From CAWANP01 sp963783445 (lineage in GTDB: Bacteria > Chloroflexota > Anaerolineae > JAAYZQ01), in contig CAWANP010000019.1 of NCBI GenBank assembly GCA_963783445.1, forward strand, positions 496,001-560,000: a DNA stretch of 64,000 nt, in the 5' to 3' direction. Position 1 is the first letter of the stretch; each line of letters opens with the position of its first letter. Made by a program: the position numbers and the translations under genes. Below are positions 9,453-19,205 of this stretch, piece by piece. Under the pieces are notes generated by a model. It was not told the origin of the DNA and did not search any database. It saw nothing but the letters and a program-made list of their open reading frames with translations.

Positions 9453-10825
9453 ATGACAAGGAAGTGGTTTGTTCTGTTAAGTATGCTGTTGGTGGCGGTC
9501 CTGTTGATCTCCGCTTGCGGTGCCGATACCGAGCCTGCTGCGGAGGAGCCCGCCACAGGGTCGAAGTCGACCGAGGCCCCTGCTGCTGAGGAGGCCCCTG
9601 CTGGTGAAGAAGTGACCTTGAAGGTTCTGATCCACCAGAACCCGCCGATGGTGGAGTTCATGGAGACCTTCAATGAAGCAGTTCCAGGCCAAGTATCCGA
9701 ACATCACCGTGGATATGTCGGTGGTGAACGCCAATGACCTGAGCACGGTCACCCAGACCCGCCTGAACGCCAACGATGTGGACGTCGTGGACATGTTTGG
9801 CTTTGCCAACGCGGCCCAGCCCTACATGAAGAATGTGACCCCGCCCAACTGGCAGACCCTGATTGACGCCGGCCTGCTGATGGACCTCTCCGACCAGCCG
9901 TTCGTCAAGAACTATGATGACGCCTACGATCCAGGATGCCGGCACCTACAACGGCAAGGTCTACGAGATCAACCTTGGCCGCGTTTCCTACAGCGGCATC
10001 TACTACAACAAGGACCTGTTCGCGGCGAATAACGTGGAAGTTCCCACCACCTGGAGCGAGCTGGTAGCAGCCTGCGAAACCTTCGCGGCAGCCGATATCC
10101 CCTGCATGACCGCCGGCGGCAAGGATGGCTGGCCGATCTTTGTGGGCGCGTACGGCTTGATCGGGTCCATCTATCCTGACCAGGCGGCGTTGGTCGAGGG
10201 TCTGTGGACGGGCAGCATCAAGTGGAACGATGCCAAGTCCCTGGAGATGTGGGAGAAGATGAAGGTCTATGCCCAGGAGATGATGGAATCCGGCGCCAGC
10301 GGTATCGCCGGCGATGCAGCGCCTGGGCGCTTTGCCTCCGGCGCGGTCGCCATGTTCCCCGGCGGCACCTGGTACGCCTCCGCCATCGAGGCTTCCGAGC
10401 CGGACTTTGAGTGGGGCTACATCCCATTCCCGGGCAGTGACAACGCTGAAGACAACAAGTATCTGTTCGGCAAGTACGATCAGGGCTGGGTCATTGCCGC
10501 CAATACCGCCAACAAAGATGCCGCCCTGGCGTACTTGGCCGAGTTCTCTGACCCGGCCAACTACCAGGCGTTTGCCAATGCGGTGGGCTTCATCCCCACC
10601 CAGCCGGGCGCCACGCTGGACACGCAGATCGGTCAAGAGGTCGCGCCCTATCTTGAGAACTTCCGCGTGGGCTACGAGCAGTACTGGGTTGCGCCAAAGG
10701 GCGCCGGCCAGTACGCCAACCCCTGTGCTTCCTACTTCAAGCCCTTCGGCACCTTTGACGATCCCCAGGAGCTGGCCGACAAGGTTCAGGCAGACCTGCA
10801 ATCCGGGCTGGACGCCAACCAGTAG
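9453..10825 (+). CDS. Sugar ABC transporter substrate-binding lipoprotein (two frameshifts)
   Basis: Family 1 extracellular solute-binding protein. The N-terminus has a basic start (MTRKW), a hydrophobic core and the lipobox LISAC, so the mature protein would be lipid-anchored outside the membrane; a low-complexity Ala/Glu/Pro linker follows. The rest is typical (YYNKDLFAANNVEVPTTWSEL, later AAPGRFASGAVAMFPGGTW; FSDPANYQAFANAVGFIPT near the end). Frame changes near 9690 and 9925 break the reading, yet both sides align to one continuous protein. A GGGAGGAAAG site precedes ATG 9453. It is the first gene of the operon controlled by the operator at 9290-9311 and is followed by a hairpin and two permease genes. 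Likely cargo is an oligosaccharide from beta-glucan. Confidence 0.85.
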
Positions 10826-10846
10826 GCACCCATCTGACATTCCTGT

Positions 10847-10881
10847 GGTAGGCTTCTCGTCCTTGGGATGAGAAGCCTACC
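10847..10881 (+). promoter_or_regulatory. Intercistronic stem-loop after the binding-protein gene
   Basis: GGTAGGCTTCTC (10847-10858) pairs perfectly with GAGAAGCCTACC (10870-10881) around an 11-base loop. No T-run follows. Such structures after binding-protein genes usually block 3' exonucleases and keep that gene's mRNA more abundant than the permease mRNA. Confidence 0.6.
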
Positions 10882-10908
10882 CTGTGACATTCAAGACGGA
10901 GGTATGCC

Positions 10909-11838
10909 ATGGCAACTATCACTTTGGTCGCGGCAGAGCCAGGTGGGCGCCCTACCTTCTGCTCCTTCCCGGGTTCTTCTTCTACCTGCTCATCATGTTC
11001 GGGCCATCTCTGGCCACCAGCGTGTATTCGTTTACGGATGCAACCGGCATCAGGGGTGCGCCCGTCAACTGGGTTGGGTTGGACAACTATAAAGAGTTCC
11101 TCTTTATGGGCCAGGCGTCTCGCGACAACTATGATGCGCTGTTCCGGACACTGGTGTTCTGCTTCTTTGTGACGACCATCCAGTTTACACTTGGCCTGAT
11201 CATGGCGCTGGTTGTGAACCAGAAGCTGAAGGGCACCAACTTTTTCCGCACGCTCTACTTTATGCCCGTGATCTTGGGTGCGGTGATCCAGGGCTTGATC
11301 TGGTCACTCTTTCTCTACCCACTGGGCGGCCCAATGGCACAGCTTCTGGGACTGTTGGGCATCCAGTTCCGAATTCTTGGGCGGACAGCCCGCTGAGGCC
11401 TTTGCCTGGGTCATGGTCGTGCAAATCTGGGCCAACATGGGCACCACGATGATGATCTTTATCGCCGGTCTGCAGACCATTCCGGAAGAGCTCTACGAGG
11501 CGGCCCAGATCGATGGCGCCGGTGCCTGGAGAGTCTTCAGAAACGTCACCTGGCCCCTGCTGACACCGGCCGTGAACACCAATCTGCTCTTGAACATCAT
11601 CGGTTCACTCCAGGCATGGCAGTTGTTCCTGGTCCTCATCGGTTACAGGAACGGGACCCAGGTCTTGGGCTACTTGATCTTTGCCCAAGGATTCGGCCAG
11701 ACGTCGGGGAGTGTCACGAGCGCCTTCCGGCAGGGATATGCCGCCGCCGCTTCCATCGTCCTGTTCTTTTTGGTGCTCGTCATTGGCATGGCAGTGCAGA
11801 TCATTCTGCAGCGCAGAGAAAAGAGGATACTGGGATGA
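10909..11838 (+). CDS. Sugar ABC transporter permease, MalF-like (frameshifted)
   Basis: Inner-membrane subunit of the carbohydrate ABC importer. Hydrophobic segments are clear (YLLLLPGFFFYLLIMFGP first; FCFFVTTIQFTLGLIMALVV; TLYFMPVILGAVIQGLIWSL; last AASIVLFFLVLVIGMAVQIIL). The EAA loop that contacts the ATPase is EELYEAAQIDGAGAWRVFRNV. The ATG at 10909 follows a GGAGG site by six bases, but the frame must shift within the first 15 codons, and again near 11375, to give one protein. Both breaks fall between segments that fit the family, so sequencing indels are the simplest cause. Its stop overlaps the start of the next permease by four bases (ATGA). Confidence 0.82.
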
Positions 11839-12702
11839 ACGCAACCATAGCATCCGCATCTCGCTACCAAGAAGCAGACCACCAGGCATATCAACTGGGG
11901 GCGCATCGGCTCGTATGCTGATCCTTGCTGTTCTTGCCATCATCTACCTGGGCCCCCTGCTCATGCTGGTCAACACGTCCCTGAAGACGCATGCCGGACT
12001 TTATGAAGAACGCAACCGCCCTGCCGACAACCTTGAACTTTCAGAACTATGTTGACGCCTGGGAAAAGGCCAACTTTCCCCGCTACCTGACCAACACGAT
12101 CATCTACACGGTCTCTGCAACGGTCATCTATGTCGTCACGGCAGTGTTTGTGGCGTTTCCCGATCGCCCGCGGCTATGTCAAGGGCGCCGATTTCCTGCT
12201 GACCTTGTTCGTGATCGCCTTGTTCCTGCCGGTCGCGTTGATCCCTCAGTTTCAGTTGATGCTGAGCTTGGGGCTGTACAACAACCCGGTCGGATACGTC
12301 ATGCTGTTCCTGGTGAACCCTATCGGCATCGTCATCCTGGTCAACTACTATCAAGACCGCTGCCCAAGGAATTGGATGAGGCGGCCGCCATGGACGGCTG
12401 CGGATATCTGCGTTTTGTGGCCACGGTGGTCTTTCCGTTGAGTCAGACCGGCCATCGCCACCGTGGCCGTGTTGCATGCCATCGGCATCTGGAACGAGCT
12501 GATTCTGCCGACGATCTATCTGACCAACAAGGACTACTACCCCATCACCCGGGGCATGATCGTCTTCCAGGGCGTGTATGGCAGCGACTGGCCCACGCTG
12601 GCGGCTGCGGTGTTGATCATGACCCTTCCGATGTTGATCATCTTCCTGGTCCTGCAGCGCTACATCGTCTCTGGCCTGACGCAGGGAGCTGTCAAAGGCT
12701 AG
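11835..12702 (+). CDS. Sugar ABC transporter permease, MalG-like (several frameshifts)
   Basis: Partner permease of the same importer. Recognisable pieces in order, spread over three frames: MLILAVLAIIYLGPLLMLVN, the segment TTLNFQNYVDAWEKANFPRY, LLTLFVIALFLPVALIPQF, the EAA loop LPKELDEAAAMDGCGYLRF, and the C-terminal WNELILPTIYLTNKD to LQRYIVSGLTQGAVKG, a very typical MalG-type ending. At least four or five single-base changes are needed, the densest cluster in the window. The order and spacing of pieces are normal, so the gene is probably intact in the organism. No ATPase gene follows; the MsmX-type ATPase at 16.3 kb is the likely energiser. Confidence 0.78.
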
Positions 12703-12726
12703 TGAATGTGAAAGGCGACTGGCCCA

Positions 12727-13566
12727 GTGACCTTGTACTCAGCGCTAGTCCTGCTGTCGGCTTGCGTGCCTGCTTGTCCATCGGCAGGCACTGCAAGCCA
12801 ACCTTGTGACGCCTGCGGCAACCGCCACGCCCATTCCCGCTCTCGCCTGGCTGGGAACTGGTGTGGCACGATGAGTTCGACGGCGATGCCATCAATAGCG
12901 CCAATTGGACGTACGACATTGGCGGCGGCGGGTGGGGCAACGGCGAGGCGGAGTTCTATACCTCGCGTCCCGAGAATGCCCGCGTGGAAAACGGCATGCT
13001 GGTGATCGAAGCCCGGCAGGAAAAATACGAGGACTCGTACTATACCTCGGCCCGGCTCAAGACCCAGGGTCTGCAGTCCTTCCAGTACGGGCGGATTGAA
13101 GCGCGCCTCAAGGTGCCCAGCGGGGCTGGCTTGTGGCCAGCGTTCTGGATGCTCGGCGAGGACTTTGATGGGAACAACTGGCCCGACTGCGGCGAAATGG
13201 ACATCATGGAGTACATCGGCAGAGAGCCAGACCTGATCATGGGCACACTGCACGGGCCGGGCTATTCCGGCGCTTTGGGTCTGAGCAAATGGAACCGGCA
13301 AGAGTACGACTATTGCCGATGATTTCCACACCTATGCCGTCGAGTGGAAGGCCGGCCAGATCGAGTGGTACTATGATGGAGAAAGCTATTTCACGGTGAC
13401 CCCCGCCGATGTGGGCGACCGGGAATGGGTATTTGACCACCCGTTCTTCATCATTCTCAACCTGGCCGTGGGCGGCCAATTGGCCGGCCCGATAGGTCTC
13501 GACACAGTCTTCCCGGCGCACTTGTATGTGGACTATGTCCGGGTCTACCAGGCTGCCGGCCCATAG
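12727..13566 (+). CDS. GH16 family endo-beta-glucanase lipoprotein (laminarinase-like; two frameshifts)
   Basis: The catalytic signature E-x-D-x-x-E is visible as GEMDIMEYIG, holding the nucleophile and the acid/base glutamates of GH16. Family features around it include WHDEFDGDAINSANW at the start of the domain, YTSARLKTQGLQSFQYGRIEAR, AFWMLG before the active site, and FFIILNLAVGG and LYVDYVRVYQ at the end. The best start is GTG 12727, which gives a short signal peptide with a lipobox (LLSAC), so the enzyme would be anchored outside the cell. Frame changes near 12850 and 13320 are probably sequencing errors. Within this operon it should cut beta-1,3- or mixed-linkage glucan into pieces for the ABC importer. 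Confidence 0.82.
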
Positions 13567-13699
13567 TTGGAAGGACGAATTCAACAGCACAAAAGTCAAC
13601 CATGCCAAGCGCTTCATTTCTTCCTCCTTGTGCCCCAAACCCTGTCTCCCTCGTTGCCAAGGAGGGGGGCAGGGGGCGGGGAAGGGTGGAGCCTGCAGG

Positions 13700-15493
13700 A
13701 TGACCATGGAGATAAAGCACACTTGTCAAGATACGCGGGCGCCGATCGTCAATCGTGTGCGGGATCTGCTGGCCCGCATGACCCTGGCCGAGAAGATAGG
13801 GCAGATGACCCAGGTGGAGAACCTTAGCATCACACCTACCGAGGCTGCCCAGCACGCTATCGGTTCTGTTCTAAGCGGTGGCGGCGGCAACCCCGAGCCG
13901 AATACGCCGGGCAACTGGGCGGCAATGGTGCGGGGGTATCAGGAAGCGGCACTGCAAACCCACCTGGGCATCCCCCTGCTCTATGGCGCCGACGCGGTGC
14001 ACGGCCACAACAACGTCCAGGGCGCCGTAATCTTCCCCCACAACATCGGCCTAGGCTCCGCCCGTGATACACAACTCGCCGAGCGTATCGGCCAGATCAC
14101 GGCGACTGAGGCCCTGGCCACCGGCATCCACTGGGTCTTTGCTCCGGCAGTCTCCGTACCCCAGGACATCCGCTGGGGCCGCACCTACGAGGGGTTCAGC
14201 GAGGACCCGGACCTGGTCTCTCGACTGGGCGTGGCCCAGCTCCAGGGACTACAGAACCGAGACGGCCTGCCCGACTTGAGCCATCCGCGCACTGTCCTCG
14301 CCTCGGTCAAGCATTTCGTCGGCGATGGCGGCACGAGCTGGGGCAGCAACACCACCAACGACTGGTTCATCGACCAGGGCGTGACCGAGGTGGACGAGGT
14401 GGCGCTGCGCGCCGTGCACCTGCCGCCCTATGTCGCTGCTGTCGAGGCCGGGGCCAGGAACATCATGGTTTCCCTCAGTAGTTGGGGCGGCCTGCGGATG
14501 CACGCGCACCGCTACTTGCTGACGGAGGTGCTCAAGGGAGAGCTGGGGTTCGCCGGCTTTTTGGTCTCTGATTGGCAGGCGGTGGACTATATTCACGCCG
14601 ATTATTATTCCGCCGTAGTGACGTCGGTCAATGCAGGTGTGGACATGGTCATGGTCCCCTACGATGGGCTGCGTTTCATCACCAACTTGACCCGGGCCGT
14701 GGAGAATGGCGATGTGCCCCTGGCTCGCATCGAAGATGCCGTACGCCGCATTCTGGCTGCCAAGTTTGAGCTGGGGCTGTTCGAGCGGCCCTTTGGCGAC
14801 GAATCGCTGCTGCCCCTCGTCGGCTCGGAGGCCCATCGTGCCGTGGCCCGCGAGGCGGTACGCAAATCGCTGGTCCTGCTGAAAAACGATGGCGGCACGT
14901 TACCCCTATCCACAGACATCCCCCGTATTCACGTTGCGGGTCAGGCGGCCGACGACGTCGGTTTACAGTGCGGAGGCTGGACCATCGCCTGGCAGGGTCA
15001 GGCCGGCAACATCACGCCGGGTACGACAGTGCTTGCGGGCATCCGGGCTGCGGTTTCCGAGAACACGACGATCCGCTACAACCCTGCCGGCACGTTTGAC
15101 GCCGCCGGGTCTGTCGGCGCTGAGGCAGTCGCCGACGTGGGCATCGTAGTCCTGAGCGAGGAGCCTTATGCCGAGGGGAAGGGAGATCGGGGGGATTTAC
15201 ACCTGCCGGAGGCCGACGTCGCACTCCTCAAGCGCGTCCGATCCCGCTGCAAGAAACTCGTCGTGATTCTGATCTCGGGCCGGCCGATGATCATCACCGA
15301 GCAATTGCCCCTGGCCGACGCCTTTGTCGCAGCCTGGCTGCCCGGTACTGAAGGGGATGGGGTCGCACAGGTACTGTTCGGCGATTATCGGTTTAGCGGC
15401 AAACTGCCCTTCGGCTGGCCCAAGAGTATGGATCAGATCCCGCGCAATCACGGAGACAACCCTTTGTTCCCATTTGGGTATGGCTTGCTGTAG
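13700..15493 (+). CDS. GH3 family beta-glucosidase
   Basis: Intact protein of about 597 residues. GH3 N-terminal barrel features: RVRDLLARMTLAEKIGQMTQ, YGADAVHGHNNV, KHFVGDGGTSWGSN, and the nucleophile aspartate in GFLVSDWQAVDY. The C-terminal alpha/beta sandwich begins around AREAVRKSLVLLKNDGGTLPL and ends with the usual LPFGWPKS...FPFGYGLL. No fibronectin or PA14 domain is present, resembling ExoP-type cytoplasmic or periplasmic glucosidases. ATG 13700 gives the expected N-terminus; no signal peptide is seen. Following the GH16 and transporter genes, it should release glucose from imported beta-gluco-oligosaccharides. Confidence 0.92.
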   Translation: MTMEIKHTCQDTRAPIVNRVRDLLARMTLAEKIGQMTQVENLSITPTEAAQHAIGSVLSGGGGNPEPNTPGNWAAMVRGYQEAALQTHLGIPLLYGADAVHGHNNVQGAVIFPHNIGLGSARDTQLAERIGQITATEALATGIHWVFAPAVSVPQDIRWGRTYEGFSEDPDLVSRLGVAQLQGLQNRDGLPDLSHPRTVLASVKHFVGDGGTSWGSNTTNDWFIDQGVTEVDEVALRAVHLPPYVAAVEAGARNIMVSLSSWGGLRMHAHRYLLTEVLKGELGFAGFLVSDWQAVDYIHADYYSAVVTSVNAGVDMVMVPYDGLRFITNLTRAVENGDVPLARIEDAVRRILAAKFELGLFERPFGDESLLPLVGSEAHRAVAREAVRKSLVLLKNDGGTLPLSTDIPRIHVAGQAADDVGLQCGGWTIAWQGQAGNITPGTTVLAGIRAAVSENTTIRYNPAGTFDAAGSVGAEAVADVGIVVLSEEPYAEGKGDRGDLHLPEADVALLKRVRSRCKKLVVILISGRPMIITEQLPLADAFVAAWLPGTEGDGVAQVLFGDYRFSGKLPFGWPKSMDQIPRNHGDNPLFPFGYGLL

Positions 15494-15677
15494 AGAGAAA
15501 GCGAGGACTGGCCCGGCAATTGTTTGGGCCTGACCGAGATCTGGGCAACCGATCTGCTAGAATCTGAAGGGGAGGGCGCTGACGAGAACCAAGTGTTTGT
15601 CTGCGGAACAAGAGCAGCGCCTTGGGCGAACTTTTCAGTAGAACAGTCAATCGAAAACATTGGAGAGGAGAAGTGGC

Positions 15678-16166
15678 ATGTCTTATCTGGTAGTGATCAC
15701 ATTCGATAACGCGGAGGAGGCCGGCAAGGTGCGCGAGACCTTGCGATCGGCGCAGCGTAGCGACTACCTCAGCCTGGACGACTCGGCGATTGTGGTCAAG
15801 GACGAGGACGGGAAGATCCATGTCAAGAATGAGATGGATCGTGGGGTCAAGATCGGCGCCGTCGGCGGGGGCTTGTTGGGCCTGGTGATCGGCAGCATCA
15901 TCTTTCCGGTTGGCGGTCTACTCATCGGTGCGCTCGCAGGGGCCCTGATTGGCAAGTCGGGCGATCTGGGGATCGAGCAGGAGTTTGTCGATGAGGTGAG
16001 CGAAGACCTGCAACCGGGCACGTCAGCGATCTTTTTCATCATCCGGGGAGCAGACCCCGAGGTTGCCATGGCCGCTTTGAGGCCCTACAAGGGCAAAGTC
16101 CGCCAGACTTCTCTTCCTCCCGAGGCGGAGGAAGAACTGCGCCGGGTCCTGAAGAAGCGGATCTAG
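15678..16166 (+). CDS. DUF1269-type membrane protein with glycine-zipper segment
   Basis: A 162-residue protein beginning MSYLVVITFDNAEEAGKV, a pattern typical of the DUF1269 family. The middle has a long glycine-rich hydrophobic hairpin (GAVGGGLLGLVIGSIIF then GGLLIGALAGALIG), flanked by soluble alpha/beta halves with ferredoxin-like strands. Family members are found widely but their job is not established; roles in stress or ion leakage have been guessed. A GGAGAGGAG site precedes ATG 15678. It lies alone between the GH3 and ATPase genes and a TAGAAT box near 15557 could be its promoter. No sugar-related function is evident. Confidence 0.8.
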   Translation: MSYLVVITFDNAEEAGKVRETLRSAQRSDYLSLDDSAIVVKDEDGKIHVKNEMDRGVKIGAVGGGLLGLVIGSIIFPVGGLLIGALAGALIGKSGDLGIEQEFVDEVSEDLQPGTSAIFFIIRGADPEVAMAALRPYKGKVRQTSLPPEAEEELRRVLKKRI

Positions 16167-16228
16167 CGAGCGTCTAGCTTCTCCGGTAGGCGAGGGGGAG
16201 GAGTACCTAGACTGACCTCGAGGGTTAC

Positions 16229-16248
16229 GCGTTGTGTGTCCACAACGC
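16229..16248. promoter_or_regulatory. Perfect inverted repeat upstream of the sugar-transport ATPase
   Basis: GCGTTGTG, a 4-base centre, then CACAACGC. No T-run follows, so an operator is more likely than a terminator. It differs from the GGGACC-type operators at 8.1 and 9.3 kb, so another regulator would be involved. Confidence 0.4.
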
Positions 16249-16339
16249 CACTTGCCCACGAGCAGGCAGTGCGCCTGGGACTGGTGCTGGCCGAAGAAGA
16301 AAAGAACGAACCACATACAAGAAAGGGGACAAGACTACG

Positions 16340-17440
16340 ATGGCAAGTATTACTTATGAGCATGTCTGGAAAAAGTTTGGCGATGTCGTCGCCGTCCAGG
16401 ACCTGGACATTGTTGTTGATGACAAAGAGTTCTTGGTCTTTGTCGGTCCCTCTGGCTGTGGCAAGTCCACCAGCCTGCGGATGCTCGCTGGATTGGAAGA
16501 GATCACCGAGGGCAACATCTCCATCGGCGATCGTGTTGTCAACGATGTGCCGCCCAAAGACCGGAACATCGCCATGGTGTTCCAGAGCTATGCCCTTTAC
16601 CCGCACATGTCGGTCTATGACAACATGGCCTTTGGTCTGAAGCTGCGCAAGACGCCCAAGGCCGATATTGATAGGCGGGTCAAGGAAGCCGGCGGCCTCC
16701 TGGGCATCGAGGACCTGCTCGACCGCAAGCCCAAGCAGCTCTCCGGTGGACAGCGACAGCGTGTGGCCCTGGGCCGGGCCATCGTCCGCGAGCCGGCCGT
16801 ATTCCTCATGGACGAGCCGCTTTCGAACCTGGATGCCAAGCTCCGTGTCCAGACCCGCGCCGAGATCTCCAAGCTGCACCAGCGGCTGGAGACGACTTTT
16901 ATCTATGTGACCCACGACCAGACCGAGGCCATGACCATGGGCAGTCGCATCTGCGTGCTTCGGGATGGGCTCATGATGCAGCTCGATACGCCGCAGAAAC
17001 TGTATGACCATCCCAATAACATCTTTGTGGCCGGCTTTATCGGCAGCCCGGCCATGAACTTCTTTGATGTGACCGTGGTAGAGCAGGATGGCGACCTGTA
17101 TGTAGACGGCGGCACCTTCCAGCTCAAGCTGCCGCCCGAGAAGAAGCAGGCGGTCCAGCCCTACGTCGGCAAAGAGGTCGTCTTTGGTACCCGGCCCGAG
17201 GACATCCACGACCGCGAGTTCACCCCGCCCGGCATCCGTGCCGAGCCGATGACCACCCAGGTGGATGTGACCGAGCTGATGGGCAATGAGATCTTTGTCT
17301 ACCTGCTCACCGGCCAGAAGCAATTCATCGCCCGGGTCGATCCGCGTACCAAGGCCAGGGTGGGCATGGAGATGGAGGTGGCCATTAACATGGACAACAC
17401 CCACCTCTTTGACCGCGACACGGAGGAAGCTATCCGCTAG
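16340..17440 (+). CDS. Sugar ABC transporter ATP-binding protein, MsmX/UgpC/MalK-like
   Basis: Intact, 366 residues. Walker A is GPSGCGKST, the Q-loop is MVFQSYALYP, the ABC signature is LSGGQRQR, Walker B with catalytic glutamate is VFLMDEPLSNLD, and the switch histidine is in YVTHDQ. The C-terminal TOBE/regulatory domain (around VVFGTRPEDIHD to NTHLFD) is complete. Such ATPases often serve several sugar importers in one cell, which fits its position apart from the permeases and the lack of an ATPase gene in their operon. It is followed at 68 bases by the glycogen-synthase-like gene on the same strand. Confidence 0.93.
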   Translation: MASITYEHVWKKFGDVVAVQDLDIVVDDKEFLVFVGPSGCGKSTSLRMLAGLEEITEGNISIGDRVVNDVPPKDRNIAMVFQSYALYPHMSVYDNMAFGLKLRKTPKADIDRRVKEAGGLLGIEDLLDRKPKQLSGGQRQRVALGRAIVREPAVFLMDEPLSNLDAKLRVQTRAEISKLHQRLETTFIYVTHDQTEAMTMGSRICVLRDGLMMQLDTPQKLYDHPNNIFVAGFIGSPAMNFFDVTVVEQDGDLYVDGGTFQLKLPPEKKQAVQPYVGKEVVFGTRPEDIHDREFTPPGIRAEPMTTQVDVTELMGNEIFVYLLTGQKQFIARVDPRTKARVGMEMEVAINMDNTHLFDRDTEEAIR

Positions 17441-17507
17441 CTACTCGGCCTCTGCGCCTCAGGAGTCGTATGCCATTTGGAATACGACAGCGACAGGATA
17501 CCTGCTG

Positions 17508-19205
17508 ATGAAAAAGATCTTGATGATTGCGGTCGAAGCCAAGCCCTACGCCACTGCCGGTGGAACCAGCGATGTGGTAGGTGCTCTCTCCGGGGCGTTG
17601 CGGGAGAAAGGTCACGATGTTCGCCTTGTGTTGCCTTACTACGGCGCTATCATCGGCGCTCCCAGATACCGGATCGAGCGGTTTGCTGATCTGGATGTCC
17701 CTGTCGGCAGCGAACCGGTGCAGGCATCGGTCTACATGGACAACCAGCGCACATACCTGGTAGGTGGCGATCCATTTCGGTACTTTGCCAAAGCCGGTCA
17801 AGGCGATGTGCCGGTATACCCGACCCTCGAGGACAGATCCGTAGATGCAGGTAAGCTGTACGCCTTCTTTTGCCGGGCGGTGCTGGAGCTAGCCGGAATA
17901 CTCTGTCAGGCAGGCTGGCAACCCGACGTCATCCACTGTCATGATTGGCCAACAGGTCTGCTCCCCGCATATCTGAAGCTTGATTTTCCAGACTCTGCTC
18001 ATCTTAAGGGCGCTCGAGTTGCCTTCACCGTTCACAATATGAGCGATGTCGTCTATCAGGGAGGATGGTTTGGGCCAGAGCTTCTCGGGTATGCAGGACT
18101 TCCGACGCGGCTGTTCCACGATGGGCGGGTGTGGCACAACGGGCACGTCAACTTTATGAAGGCTGGGATCGTGTTTTCCGATGGGGTGAACACCGTTAGC
18201 GAAGGCTACGCCCGAGAAATCAGCAGCGGCGAAGCGGAGAGCTTTGTCACCCTGGACGGTACTCGCAAGCGCTTCACATACAGTGGAGGACTGGACAGGG
18301 TATGGGCCGAGTACGGCGTGAACCTGATCGGGATCAGGAATGGGATCGACGACTCGTATGATCCGGCTCGGATCGGAGAGGGCGAGGATTGGCGGTTTGT
18401 CGACGAAGACTGGAAGTCGAACTATGCACCCGCAGGTGGGCAAACCATAGCAGACTGGGCGTACGACATCTGCGACCCGAACCTCCAGCGGAAAAAACAT
18501 GACCTCAAGTGCTATCTGCAGCAGCGATGCAACCGGGCCCTGAAGACGCGTTTTGGGGTGAGCTCCGAAATCCCGGTCATAGCGGTGCGATCCAGGTTGA
18601 CGGAACAGAAGGGGTTTGACCTGATCTTCGAGGGACTGCAGCGGTGGAGCCCCAGTTGGCCGGTTCAGGTCATCATCGTTGCCTGGGGTGAAAAGCGCTA
18701 TGCCAGAGAACTGAAAAAGCTGGCAGCCACACATCCCGAATGGATTGCCTTTTCCGATTCATGGAAGACTGCGCCTGAGCCCCTGCACTATGCCGGCGCC
18801 GACATGCTCCTGATGCCGTCTCTCTTTGAACCCTGCGGGCTGCCACACATGATGGCCTTGCGCTATGGAACCATTCCCATTGTCAGGCAGACCGGAGGGC
18901 TGGCGGATGTCGTACAGGACTTTGATCCGTCGTCCAAGACGGGAAACGGCTTTGACTTCAGGCCCCCCAATTGCGGAAAAATGATCCAGGCTGTAGAGAG
19001 AGCGCTGGAGATCTATCATCAACATCCTGACCACTGGCAGGCTCTGCTGACCACCGCGATGCGGGCCAGGGACAGGCATGGTGACGACTTTACGTGGCAT
19101 ACTGCGGCGAATCGCTACCTGACCGAGTTGTATGCAATGGGTGACCAGACGGACTCTGGCCTATGGTTCACGAACGACAACCAAAAGTGCAGGGGGAGAG
19201 GATGA
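17508..19205 (+). CDS. glgA: Glycogen/starch synthase-like glycosyltransferase (GT5)
   Basis: About 565 residues. GlgA transfers glucose from ADP-glucose (or UDP-glucose) to an alpha-1,4-glucan. The N-terminal domain starts MKKILMIAVEAKPYATAGGT and has the expected sections (VIHCHDWPTGLLPAYL, VAFTVHNMSDVVYQGGW, ILIGIRNGID-like VNLIGIRNGID). The C-terminal GT-B domain has EPCGLPHMMALRYGT and VRQTGGLADVV. The nucleotide-sugar motif normally written KTGGL is here TAGGT, so the conserved lysine is missing and donor use could differ. Start ATG 17508 was chosen because the protein fits the family from there. Its stop overlaps the next start by four bases, so the pair is translationally coupled. Confidence 0.8.
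   Translation: MKKILMIAVEAKPYATAGGTSDVVGALSGALREKGHDVRLVLPYYGAIIGAPRYRIERFADLDVPVGSEPVQASVYMDNQRTYLVGGDPFRYFAKAGQGDVPVYPTLEDRSVDAGKLYAFFCRAVLELAGILCQAGWQPDVIHCHDWPTGLLPAYLKLDFPDSAHLKGARVAFTVHNMSDVVYQGGWFGPELLGYAGLPTRLFHDGRVWHNGHVNFMKAGIVFSDGVNTVSEGYAREISSGEAESFVTLDGTRKRFTYSGGLDRVWAEYGVNLIGIRNGIDDSYDPARIGEGEDWRFVDEDWKSNYAPAGGQTIADWAYDICDPNLQRKKHDLKCYLQQRCNRALKTRFGVSSEIPVIAVRSRLTEQKGFDLIFEGLQRWSPSWPVQVIIVAWGEKRYARELKKLAATHPEWIAFSDSWKTAPEPLHYAGADMLLMPSLFEPCGLPHMMALRYGTIPIVRQTGGLADVVQDFDPSSKTGNGFDFRPPNCGKMIQAVERALEIYHQHPDHWQALLTTAMRARDRHGDDFTWHTAANRYLTELYAMGDQTDSGLWFTNDNQKCRGRG

Noticed and set aside
9905..10840. A long minus-strand frame of 311 codons opposite the sugar-binding protein gene.
   Set aside because: It mirrors a high-GC coding strand, matches no family, and has no ribosome site. 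Similar antisense frames at 16163-17404 and 40230-41447 were rejected for the same reason.
11835..12702. Programmed ribosomal frameshifting to explain the broken permease and other genes.
   Set aside because: Shifts occur many times per gene, in both directions, without slippery sequences or matched structures.
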